Below, piece after piece: positions 6,404 through 13,160 of a DNA stretch of 16,725 bases; the first letter of the stretch is position 1, and each line of letters begins with the position of its first letter. Under the pieces are notes generated by a model. That model searched no databases. It was not told the DNA's origin and saw only the letters and a program-made list of their open reading frames with translations. The stretch is taken from the NCBI GenBank assembly GCA_900768805.1, contig CAAGEF010000122.1:1-16725 (forward strand). Direction: 5' to 3'. The DNA comes from Clostridia bacterium. GTDB lineage: Bacteria > Bacillota > Clostridia > TANB77 > CAG-508. Both the position numbers and the translations under genes were made by a program.

Positions 6404-6422
6404 CTTATCGGACTTCAATCGA

Positions 6423-6457
6423 GTTATATTAAATTACAAAATGTGATAAAATATGAT
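6423..6457 (-). promoter_or_regulatory. Candidate promoter and tandem operator upstream of the Trp-rich peptide
   Basis: On the minus strand ATCATATTTT (6457-6448) and ATCACATTTT (6447-6438) lie end to end. A TATAAC -10 box at 6428-6423 follows. No -35 box is recognisable at 17 bp, which would fit an activator-dependent promoter. The same 10-mer occurs upstream of the XRE gene. Confidence 0.45.
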
Positions 6458-6468
6458 AATCAACTACA

Positions 6469-7260
6469 TCATATGCATTTTTTTATTTTATCTGCATAAT
6501 AATATATAAATTCAGTTGGTGTTGGTACTCCTGTTTCATAATTTATCTTTGCAGTATAAAGTTTTGTTAAATCATCTATTGACGAAATTCGCCATGCATG
6601 CAATATTGCATTTTGCATAGCTCTACTAATTGTACTACTTGATCTTTTATAAATTTTTACTAGATATTGATTTATTGTAGAGTCTAACTCTTCACCATTT
6701 TCTAATATAAAATAAATGGCATCATGTAAATATTTTCTTCCTTTTAAATGAGATCCTATTCCTATTAAATCTAATTCATCATTTATTCTCATTGATATCA
6801 AATCTTTTGTCTCATTATTTTGAGGAATATTTAATTTTTCAATTGATTTATTACAACTATATCCTCTTAACAAACATAATGTATTTATTACATTTTCTTG
6901 AGAATAATTTGCTTGTTTCTTATAAAAAATTAAATCTATCCCATTATTATGTAAGTATTCATATACACAATCCGAATATACATTAGTTGTAACAATAATT
7001 TTAGGCATAGTTTTTAATCTCAATTTTCTGATTTCATCTAAAAACAAAAATCCATTACCATTACCAGATCCTTTATTTAATTCTAAATCTAATATTATTC
7101 CTTCTGGCAAAGTGTCTTTTAATATTTTTAGAGCTTCTATATCAGAATCTGTAATTCCTATAAATTTAATATCATTTCTCTTTCTACTTATGTTTCTGAA
7201 AATATCACACTCTTTAGAATCATCTTCTATCAATAGTAATTTCATAGGCTCTTTATTCAT
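6469..7260 (-). CDS. Response regulator: receiver domain plus Spo0A-type C-terminal DNA-binding domain
   Basis: The 263-aa product starts MNKEPMKLLLIEDD. The receiver (residues ~6-120) has the acidic EDD pocket, the phospho-acceptor Asp in IILDLEL, the VTTN switch Thr and the YKK Lys. Residues ~155-263 match the Spo0A C-terminal fold: LKGRKYLHDAIYFIL, RSSSTISRAMQNAILHAW as recognition helices, and PTPTEFIYYYADKI at the end. It is not Spo0A itself: the linker and context differ, and it pairs with the AgrC-like kinase at 4703. The ATG at 7260 is preferred because AAAGGA lies ten bases upstream; an ATG at 7287 is in frame but lacks a site. It probably binds DNA as a dimer and is the natural candidate to bind the ATCATATTTT repeats. 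Confidence 0.85.
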   Translation of the reverse strand: MNKEPMKLLLIEDDSKECDIFRNISRKRNDIKFIGITDSDIEALKILKDTLPEGIILDLELNKGSGNGNGFLFLDEIRKLRLKTMPKIIVTTNVYSDCVYEYLHNNGIDLIFYKKQANYSQENVINTLCLLRGYSCNKSIEKLNIPQNNETKDLISMRINDELDLIGIGSHLKGRKYLHDAIYFILENGEELDSTINQYLVKIYKRSSSTISRAMQNAILHAWRISSIDDLTKLYTAKINYETGVPTPTEFIYYYADKIKKCI

Positions 7261-7298
7261 ATAAAAACAATCCTTTCTATCTATCATACTATTTATAT

Positions 7299-7307
7299 TT
7301 CGTCAAC
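7299..7307 (+). promoter_or_regulatory. Possible 0A-like box upstream of the response regulator
   Basis: TTCGTCAAC matches seven of nine bases of the Spo0A box TTTGTCRAA. It lies about 40 bp upstream of the regulator start. The match is short and could be chance. Confidence 0.25.
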
Positions 7308-7341
7308 TTTTTTCAAAAAATAGTATATGTATTTTTATAAT

Positions 7342-7394
7342 ATCATAATTTATCATATTTTCCCATATTTTATTATTTGTTTTTATCATATTTT
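7342..7394 (+). promoter_or_regulatory. Helically phased operator array between the response regulator and XRE genes
   Basis: Consecutive decamers ATCATAATTT (7342), ATCATATTTT (7352), CCCATATTTT (7362) and a further exact ATCATATTTT at 7385-7394, 33 bp (about three turns) after the first exact copy. The last copy stops three bases before a TATAAT at 7398-7403. The exact decamer also occurs on the other strand at 6448-6457. Confidence 0.5.
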
Positions 7395-7397
7395 TAA

Positions 7398-7403
7398 TAT
7401 AAT
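7398..7403 (+). promoter_or_regulatory. -10 box of the XRE gene
   Basis: TATAAT with no good -35 at 17 bp (ATTTGT). The operator decamer occupies the spacer region instead. Confidence 0.4.
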
Positions 7404-7458
7404 GAAGTTTTAAAATTTGACTAAAAGTATATGTTATTATAAAGTTAAGAGGTATTTA

Positions 7459-7773
7459 ATGAAAAAACAAATTGGTATAAGAATTAGAAATATTAGAGAA
7501 GATATGAACCTAAGCAAAGATGAATTTGCAAAGAAAATTGGTATTTCTGGTCAATTTTTAGGAATGGTAGAAAAAGGAAAAAACTGTTTATCTATAGAAA
7601 AATTAAAAAATCTTTGTGATTTTACCAAATTATCTGCTGATTATATTTTATTTGGAAAAGAAACTAATTTAACTTGTAATACAAAAGAAATTTTAAAAGA
7701 TTTTTCAAATGAGCAAATTGAAAATGGGTGTGAAATTCTAAAAAAACTAGCCTTCTTTATAAAATGTAGTTAA
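7459..7773 (+). CDS. XRE-family transcriptional regulator
   Basis: The 104-aa protein has an N-terminal Cro/C1-type helix-turn-helix over residues ~6-62: IRNIREDMNLSKDEFAKKIG, then ISGQFLGMVEKGK as the recognition helix. A short helical tail (EILKDFSNEQIENGCEILKKL) probably dimerises. The ATG at 7459 has AAGAGG seven bases before it; a TTG further upstream is in frame but less likely. It is transcribed away from the Spo0A-domain regulator across a 198-bp gap containing the decamer repeats. To my memory, XRE proteins ending in this way often sit beside such regulator/kinase pairs in Clostridia. No peptidase or effector domain is attached, so it is likely a plain repressor or activator. Confidence 0.85.
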   Translation: MKKQIGIRIRNIREDMNLSKDEFAKKIGISGQFLGMVEKGKNCLSIEKLKNLCDFTKLSADYILFGKETNLTCNTKEILKDFSNEQIENGCEILKKLAFFIKCS

Positions 7774-7777
7774 AAAG

Positions 7778-7801
7778 TATTACTTTCAAAAAAAAGTAAT
7801 A
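7778..7801 (+). terminator. Hairpin after the XRE gene
   Basis: TATTACTTT (7778-7786) pairs with AAAGTAATA (7793-7801), 6-nt loop. A T run starts eight bases further on, so it is a weak terminator. Confidence 0.5.
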
Positions 7802-7824
7802 TGTTGACTTTTTTTATCTATATT

Positions 7825-7852
7825 GCTAAAATGGTTACGATATAATTTTAGC
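7825..7852. promoter_or_regulatory. Inverted repeat flanking the -10 box of the gene at 7869
   Basis: GCTAAAAT (7825-7832) and ATTTTAGC (7845-7852) form a perfect inverted repeat with a 12-bp centre that holds most of a TATAAT at 7841-7846. No good -35 box is present. The position suits an operator for a dimeric regulator such as the neighbouring XRE protein. Confidence 0.4.
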
Positions 7853-7868
7853 GAAGGAGTCTTATTTA

Positions 7869-8141
7869 ATGTCTCATATAATAGAGCACCACTTTAAAAA
7901 AAAGAGTTTTGAAGGAAAGTTTAATGAAATATATTTTTCTTCTTTAGAAAAAATTCAAAATTCTACAGAATATAAAAATACTCAAAATAAAATAGATTTT
8001 TATATAAAAGTTTTGAAAAACAATTATAAAATAAATTCAGATTTAATTGAAAACCTTATATCTTCCATAGAAGAAAAAATAGAATTAGAATATGAAAGTG
8101 CTATTAAAAATAGTGTTAATTACATAGATAATAACTTATAA
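7869..8141 (+). CDS. Hypothetical protein, 90 aa
   Basis: The product begins MSHIIEHHFKKKSFEGKFNE and is predicted to be almost entirely alpha-helical, Lys/Glu/Asn-rich and soluble, ending in a SSIEEKIELEYESAIKNSV helix. GAAGGAG nine bases upstream supports the ATG. It has its own -10 box and a strong terminator, so it is an independent transcript. I do not recognise the family; small helical proteins of this kind occur near prophage or regulatory genes, which is only a resemblance. Confidence 0.65.
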   Translation: MSHIIEHHFKKKSFEGKFNEIYFSSLEKIQNSTEYKNTQNKIDFYIKVLKNNYKINSDLIENLISSIEEKIELEYESAIKNSVNYIDNNL

Positions 8142-8180
8142 AAAGGTAATGTTCTCTATAAAAAGAGACATTACCTTTTT
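8140..8180. terminator. Bidirectional terminator
   Basis: AAAAAGGTAATG (8140-8151) pairs with CATTACCTTTTT (8169-8180), and TCTC/GAGA extends the stem past one bulged base. It separates the convergent genes ending at 8141 and 8192. Confidence 0.85.
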
Positions 8181-8191
8181 AATAATAAATT

Positions 8192-9190
8192 TTATGAAAC
8201 ATACCAAATCTTATTTTTAGGAAAACTTCTCTTAAGTTCTGCCAAAATAAATTCTGTTCCTTCATCTCTCACATCTTTCTTATAAGTATATTTTCCCCTT
8301 CCTCTTACTTTCATTTTATAATTATCATACAAATCAATAGCATTTGGAAAAGCTTCTTTATTTATCATTCTATGAATATAACTGTATGTCATAAATATCA
8401 ATTCAAAAAAAATTTTGTCTTTATATTTTTTATCTATATTTTCATTTAAATATATTATTAACTCTTTATATAATCTTTTCCAATTATCTATTAATATAAT
8501 CGGTGCAATTAAAATCCCTACCTTATATCCTGCATTACACAGCTTATTTATTGCATCTATCCTATTTGATAATCTTGAAGTTCCAAATTCTATTTTATTT
8601 ATTATTTCTTCTGGATTTACACTCATTCTAATTATTATTTTTTCTTTTCCTTTTATATTTAGTATCGAATCTACCATATCAAATTTTGTTGGAAATGTTA
8701 AAAATCCTTTTTCAGATTTTGCAAAATTCTCTATAGTCCATATTAAATTATTTGTAATTTCATTTTCTAAAATTAAATCTGAATTACTACCAATTTCAAA
8801 AGTTAATTCTTTTTCACTTTTATTTGCTTCTTTTATTATTTTTTCTAGCATTTTTTCCCTATTTACAAATAATCTAAGATAAGAGCATTTGTTAAAATTG
8901 CAAACTAAATAACAGTATAAACACATTGCAGTACACCCTGACGATGTATATGGCACTAGAAAATCTGATACTTTACTATTTGGTATAAATTTATGAGTTT
9001 TTCTAAGCCCTATTATTAAATTTTTTTTCATTTTTGGAAATTGTGAATTTTCTTGTTCTCTCATTTCTAAAATATCATTATGATTTTCAATTATTTTTTT
9101 AGGAATATCTTTATATTTATCTAATAAAAATCTTCCTAATTCATATTGTTCAATATTTTTTTCGTAAAAAATATTTTCTGGTCTAAAAAT
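8192..9190 (-). CDS. Spore photoproduct lyase (SPL)-family radical SAM protein, apparent ATT start
   Basis: The radical SAM motif CTAMCLYC (CX3CX2C) is followed by Tyr-Leu as in SplB. The C-terminal GKYTYKKD and KIWYVS stretches also fit that family, whose known members repair the UV thymine dimer of spores. The first in-frame ATG, at 9064, would cut off a conserved N-terminus. The upstream 42 codons read FRPENIFYEKNIEQYELGRF, typical of SPL. An in-frame TGA at 9199-9197 limits the extension, and the only plausible start is ATT at 9190, six bases after AGAGGTGA. That gives 332 aa, close to the usual ~340. FEIGSNSD occupies the place where, from memory, SplB has the catalytic Cys (FEAACTSD); here it is Ser. 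True photoproduct repair is therefore doubtful. Confidence 0.75.
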   Translation of the reverse strand: MFRPENIFYEKNIEQYELGRFLLDKYKDIPKKIIENHNDILEMREQENSQFPKMKKNLIIGLRKTHKFIPNSKVSDFLVPYTSSGCTAMCLYCYLVCNFNKCSYLRLFVNREKMLEKIIKEANKSEKELTFEIGSNSDLILENEITNNLIWTIENFAKSEKGFLTFPTKFDMVDSILNIKGKEKIIIRMSVNPEEIINKIEFGTSRLSNRIDAINKLCNAGYKVGILIAPIILIDNWKRLYKELIIYLNENIDKKYKDKIFFELIFMTYSYIHRMINKEAFPNAIDLYDNYKMKVRGRGKYTYKKDVRDEGTEFILAELKRSFPKNKIWYVS

Positions 9191-9278
9191 AACTAATCAC
9201 CTCTTATTTATCTTTCTTCAAAAAAAATTTTTTATTCATAAATAATGGCGAAGCATTTTCATATAATATAAAGAAAAA

Positions 9279-9307
9279 CCATCTGATATCAATTGATAAT
9301 CAGATGG
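9279..9307 (-). terminator. Terminator of the gene at 9318
   Basis: CCATCTGAT (9279-9287) pairs with ATCAGATGG (9299-9307) around a small palindromic centre. TTTTT follows on the minus strand. Confidence 0.75.
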
Positions 9308-9317
9308 AAAAATAACA

Positions 9318-10022
9318 TCAACCTATTGGAATAATATATACATCATATAAATCCATATCCTTGAAGTACGTATCAACCAAATCGGTTTTTAACTTGATTG
9401 AAGCCGTATTAGAAACCACTATACCAGATAGAGGCATATTTGAAAATACTCCAAAAGTCGCGTATTCTTCTTCATCTATGGCATTATTTGAAATCATGTA
9501 ATAGTGTTTTTTTGCACTATTTTTCAGCTGATTAGCTACTTTTTCAAAATCCACATTTGCCTTTCGATAAAAAAGTCCAACTTTAGAGTAACCCGCTTCA
9601 AAAATAGAATCAATAGAAATCAATATTCGTTTTAAATTTTGGTCTCCATATCTTCTATGTTCCGTTTCAAAAATGTCTCTATATATTGGAATAGTCACCT
9701 CTAAAATCTGATTCTGCGTTTTATACCAACTAAGAGAACGTTTCGTGCTTTTTACTGATTTTTGAGCAGTCACTTCTCCATTTAACTGAAACTGGAAATT
9801 TTTTAACAATCTCAATCTCGTATCAAGATCTTGAATAGCTTCTAATACTTCTGTTAACAGCTGCATGTAGAAGTCATACTTTTGAATTTCCAGGGTTGGA
9901 ATAATTCTGGATTTCTCTACTGTTTTAACAAGAATTGTTTCCGTCCTTGTTAAACGTAACCGAGTTACTAATTCCTCTACTGGTAAGCACATTACTTTGT
10001 TTACTTTGTTCATTTTGTTCAT
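9318..10022 (-). CDS. Hypothetical protein, 234 aa, of higher GC than its neighbours
   Basis: The ATG at 10022 has AAGGAG ten bases upstream; an in-frame TTG at 10031 would touch that site and is rejected. The product opens with a repetitive MNKMNKVNKVM. It continues through a helical middle (residues ~20-95) and a mixed C-terminal half ending DLYDVYIIPIG. There is no signal peptide, membrane segment or recognised motif. Its GC is about 35% in the stretch I counted (9361-9420), above the surrounding genes, and its codons use more C and G, suggesting horizontal origin. A good promoter precedes it and a terminator ends it, so it stands alone. Function unknown. Confidence 0.65.
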   Translation of the reverse strand: MNKMNKVNKVMCLPVEELVTRLRLTRTETILVKTVEKSRIIPTLEIQKYDFYMQLLTEVLEAIQDLDTRLRLLKNFQFQLNGEVTAQKSVKSTKRSLSWYKTQNQILEVTIPIYRDIFETEHRRYGDQNLKRILISIDSIFEAGYSKVGLFYRKANVDFEKVANQLKNSAKKHYYMISNNAIDEEEYATFGVFSNMPLSGIVVSNTASIKLKTDLVDTYFKDMDLYDVYIIPIG

Positions 10023-10063
10023 TTTGCTCAATCTCCTTTTTTGTTTTAAATCAACACAACTAT

Positions 10064-10092
10064 ATTATATCACAAAATATCAAAAAACGCAA
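10064..10092 (-). promoter_or_regulatory. Promoter of the gene at 9318-10022
   Basis: TTGCGT (10092-10087) and TATAAT (10069-10064) on the minus strand, 17 bp apart. Confidence 0.65.
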
Positions 10093-10127
10093 CACTTATG
10101 TAAACTTTGTTTTTTTGTTAAATATAC

Positions 10128-10156
10128 TTGTATTTTAGAAATTTCTATTGTATTAT
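10128..10156 (+). promoter_or_regulatory. Promoter of the gene at 10265
   Basis: TTGTAT (10128-10133) and TATTAT (10151-10156), 17 bp apart. A TTTAGCA-cttc-TGCTAAA inverted repeat at 10184-10201 lies in the leader and could be an operator or an RNA hairpin. Confidence 0.45.
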
Positions 10157-10264
10157 TATAAAAGTTTTATTCATATATTTCTATTTAGCACTTCTGCTAA
10201 AAAAATTCCAATATTAAAAGAATTTCAAATAAAGCAAATTTTAACATAAAAATTAGGAGGAAAA

Positions 10265-10561
10265 ATGCATTTTAATAAAAACAATATAAAAAATTTAATT
10301 GATAATTGGCTTAATTTTAGAGAAGAACAATTAGCCACTCTTACAGAAGAAGATAAAGAGCATTTAATTCATTTTGATGAACATATAGAAAATATTATGA
10401 AAAATGTTTCTGATACTAATAAAAATTATGTAAAAAAACAATTTGATTCACTTGACAATAATTTTGTTAATTATGTTTCATATTGGAATGAAAAATATTA
10501 TATAAATGGTTTTAAAGATGCTATTAAACTTATCTTATTTGGAATTAGTGATGATAAATAA
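10265..10561 (+). CDS. Hypothetical protein, 98 aa
   Basis: A soluble, acidic, helical protein opening MHFNKNNIKNLIDNWLNF and ending YYINGFKDAIKLILFG plus a short tail. AGGAGG four bases before the ATG gives a secure start. The YY-x-x-GF-K-DAIKL ending recurs in many small uncharacterised clostridial proteins, some phage-associated; no function follows from it. It precedes recQ in the same direction, but recQ has its own promoter. Confidence 0.7.
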   Translation: MHFNKNNIKNLIDNWLNFREEQLATLTEEDKEHLIHFDEHIENIMKNVSDTNKNYVKKQFDSLDNNFVNYVSYWNEKYYINGFKDAIKLILFGISDDK

Positions 10562-10574
10562 AATTTATTTATAA

Positions 10575-10603
10575 TTGATATTTTAATTATATGCTGATAT
10601 AAT
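10575..10603 (+). promoter_or_regulatory. recQ promoter
   Basis: TTGATA (10575-10580) and TATAAT (10598-10603), 17 bp apart. AAAAGAGG precedes the ATG at 10630. Confidence 0.65.
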
Positions 10604-10629
10604 TTTTCAATATAGAAAAGAGGTTATAT

Positions 10630-12789
10630 ATGAGAAATACACAAAATATATTAAAAAAATATTTCGGATATGAAAATTTTAGACCAGGTCAAGAAGAAAT
10701 AATTAACCATATATTACATGGTGAAGATGCTTTAGGAATAATGCCTACTGGAGCTGGAAAATCGCTTTGCTATCAAGTTCCTGCAATGATTTTACCTGGT
10801 ATAACAATTGTAATTTCTCCTCTTATTTCGTTAATGAAAGATCAAGTTGATAGTTTAAACGAAATAGGAATTCCATCTACCTATATAAATAGTACTTTAA
10901 CAACAAGTGAATATTCTCAAACAATAGAAAATATTCTATATAATGTTTATAAAATTATATATGTAGCACCAGAAAGATTAAACTCTGAAAGCTTTTTAAA
11001 TCTTTTAGATAAAACAGATATATCAATGATTACAATAGACGAAGCTCACTGTGTTTCTCAATGGGGACATGATTTTCGACCAAGTTATAAAGAAATCGCA
11101 AATGTTATTTTAAATCTTAAGAAGCGACCAATAATATCGGCATTTACTGCTACAGCTACTCAAATAGTTAAAGAAGATATTATAAATCTTCTCCATCTAA
11201 ATAAACCATTTACTCTAGTTACTGGCTTTGATAGAAAAAATTTAAATTTTTCTGTTGAAACCCCTGAACATAAAAAAGAATTCATTATTAATTTTCTAAA
11301 AGAAAATTCAAATGATTCAGGAATTATATATTGTTCTACTAGAAAAACTGTTGATAACCTATATGATAATATATCTTCTTTAGGGTATAAGGTATCCAAA
11401 TATCATGGTGGAATGACAGAAAAAAATAGAACAATAGCTCAAGATGATTTTACTTATGATAGAGCAACTATAATGGTTGCTACAAATGCATTTGGTATGG
11501 GAATTGATAAATCTAACATTAGATATGTTATACATTATAATATGCCTAAAGATTTAGAAAGTTACTATCAAGAAGCAGGACGTGGTGGACGTGATGGTGG
11601 TAATGCAAAATGTATTCTACTTTTTAGTAGAGCCGATATTGTTACTAATAAATTTTTAATAGAACAAACAGCGTCAGATTCTAATAAAAAGATAGAATAT
11701 GATAAATTAAATGATATAATAGATTATTGTAATACAGATAAATGTCTTAGAAGATATATTCTAGAATACTTCAATGAGATGCCTACATTTGAAACTTGTA
11801 ATAATTGCAGTAATTGTTTATCTGAAATAGAAACTACTGATATAACCATAGATGCCAAAAAAATATTGTCATGCATTAAAAGAATGAATGAACGATTTGG
11901 TTCTGGTTTAGTAACAGATGTTTTAAAAGGTTCAAATTCATCAAAAATAAGAGCATTAGGTTTTGATAATTTATCTACTTATGGTATTATGAAAGAATAT
12001 ACAAAAGATACTATTAAGGATTTAATATATTATTTAATTACTGAAGAGTATATTAAATCAGTTGGAAATAAATATCCAATTTTATCACTCTCCCCTACTG
12101 CCAATGAAATTTTATTTGGAAATAAACAAATATTTATAAAAAGGAAAATCGAAAAAATAATCCCAAAAGAATTTTCTTCTTCCGATTTAGAACTTGATTT
12201 AGATTACGATAAAAATCTTTTTGAAATTTTAAGAATATTAAGAAAAGAAGTTGCAGAAATAAATAATATTCCACCATTTATTGTATTTACAGATATGTCA
12301 CTTAAAGAAATGTCTACATATTTTCCAACAACAGTTGAAAACATGCTTAAAATTAATGGAGTTGGTACAAATAAATTAGAAAAATACGGAAAAATTTTTA
12401 TTGAAACAATTCAAAAATATGTTAAAGATAATAATATTAAAATAAACTCTAATGAAAAAATAATAGAAAAATCTCATAATCTCAAAAATGAAATAAGAGA
12501 AGATACAAAGATAATTTCCTATAATTTATATAAAGAAGGACAAACTATTGATGAAATTGCTAATATTCGTAATATGACTAAACAAACAATAGAAGGACAT
12601 TTGCTTAAATGTTATGAACTTGGAATGGATATAGATATCGAAAAAGAAGTGCATAAACAATATGAAGATATTATTCTAAAGGCGATTGATAAAATTGGCT
12701 GTAAAAAATTAAAACCATTAAAAGATATCTTACCTAGTGAAGTTAGCTATTTTGATATTCGTTATTTTATTATAAATAGTAAATTATAA
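10630..12789 (+). CDS. recQ: ATP-dependent DNA helicase RecQ
   Basis: A 3'-5' superfamily 2 helicase that unwinds forked and recombination DNA during repair. Domains in the 719 aa: helicase core with Walker A PTGAGKS (41-45 for GAGKS), DEAH (137-140), the RecQ aromatic loop QWGHDFRPSY just after it, SAFTATAT, and motif VI QEAGRGGRDG. A zinc-binding segment with Cys ligands (KCLRRYILEYF then TCNNCSNC) follows near 372-402, then the RQC winged helix and an HRDC domain at ~525-600. The C-terminus adds a helix-turn-helix at ~627-677 (GQTIDEIANIRNMTKQTIEG). The extra domain makes it longer than the ~610-aa E. coli enzyme, as in many Firmicutes relatives. Domain order and motifs are complete. Confidence 0.95.
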   Translation: MRNTQNILKKYFGYENFRPGQEEIINHILHGEDALGIMPTGAGKSLCYQVPAMILPGITIVISPLISLMKDQVDSLNEIGIPSTYINSTLTTSEYSQTIENILYNVYKIIYVAPERLNSESFLNLLDKTDISMITIDEAHCVSQWGHDFRPSYKEIANVILNLKKRPIISAFTATATQIVKEDIINLLHLNKPFTLVTGFDRKNLNFSVETPEHKKEFIINFLKENSNDSGIIYCSTRKTVDNLYDNISSLGYKVSKYHGGMTEKNRTIAQDDFTYDRATIMVATNAFGMGIDKSNIRYVIHYNMPKDLESYYQEAGRGGRDGGNAKCILLFSRADIVTNKFLIEQTASDSNKKIEYDKLNDIIDYCNTDKCLRRYILEYFNEMPTFETCNNCSNCLSEIETTDITIDAKKILSCIKRMNERFGSGLVTDVLKGSNSSKIRALGFDNLSTYGIMKEYTKDTIKDLIYYLITEEYIKSVGNKYPILSLSPTANEILFGNKQIFIKRKIEKIIPKEFSSSDLELDLDYDKNLFEILRILRKEVAEINNIPPFIVFTDMSLKEMSTYFPTTVENMLKINGVGTNKLEKYGKIFIETIQKYVKDNNIKINSNEKIIEKSHNLKNEIREDTKIISYNLYKEGQTIDEIANIRNMTKQTIEGHLLKCYELGMDIDIEKEVHKQYEDIILKAIDKIGCKKLKPLKDILPSEVSYFDIRYFIINSKL

Positions 12790-12852
12790 ATAAGAGTATA
12801 TTTTTAAATTTTAATACATTTTTTTAATACGAATTTCATTATTATTAAAAAC

Positions 12853-12890
12853 AAAAACTCTATCTAATTGAAGATTCAGATAGAGTTTTT
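12853..12890. terminator. Bidirectional terminator of recQ and the redox operon
   Basis: AAAAACTCTATCT (12853-12865) pairs with AGATAGAGTTTTT (12878-12890), 12-nt loop. T runs follow on both strands. Confidence 0.85.
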
Positions 12891-12933
12891 TATTATTTAA
12901 CTTGATAAGTTCTACTATTTTTTTTAATAACAT

Positions 12934-12949
12934 CAACAAAATTTTGTTG
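12934..12949. repeat. Perfect 16-bp palindrome
   Basis: CAACAAAATTTTGTTG in the gap downstream of the rubredoxin gene. On the minus strand it also falls in a 24-codon open stretch (KQEIQQNFVDVIKKNSRTYQ) that has no start codon, possibly the tail of a decayed gene. Confidence 0.35.
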
Positions 12950-12998
12950 TATTTCTTGTTTGAAAATTTTTTATAAATAATTCTTGAACAATAAGCTC

Positions 12999-13136
12999 TT
13001 ATTCTTCAATTTTTTCAAACATTTCTTTTCCAACACCACAAAGTGGACATACCCAATCTTCTGGTAAATCTTCAAATTTTGTACCTTCAACAGCCTCATC
13101 ATATATGTATCCACAAACTGTACATTTGTATTTCAT
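12999..13136 (-). CDS. Rubredoxin
   Basis: A 45-aa one-iron electron carrier, starting MKYKCTVCGYIYDEAVEGTK. The four iron ligands are Cys5, Cys8, Cys30 and Cys33, in CTVCGY and CPLCGV. It is shorter than the usual ~52-54 aa because the loop between the two Cys pairs is reduced, like rubredoxin domains in fusion proteins. AAAGGAGTG six bases upstream fixes the start. It ends the operon 24 bases after the flavodiiron gene, so donating electrons to that enzyme is its likely job, in parallel with the rubredoxin domain of the fusion protein at 14361. Confidence 0.92.
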   Translation of the reverse strand: MKYKCTVCGYIYDEAVEGTKFEDLPEDWVCPLCGVGKEMFEKIEE

Positions 13137-13160
13137 TTATCTCACTCCTTTCATAATAAC

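Noticed and set aside
8415..8882. 155-aa hydrophobic plus-strand frame
   Set aside because: Antisense to the SPL-like gene; the hydrophobic residues come from reading A-rich codons as T-rich ones.
10184..10201. Second CIRCE element (TTTAGCA...TGCTAAA)
   Set aside because: The centre is only four bases and the outer CTC/GAG bases are missing, so it does not match CIRCE.
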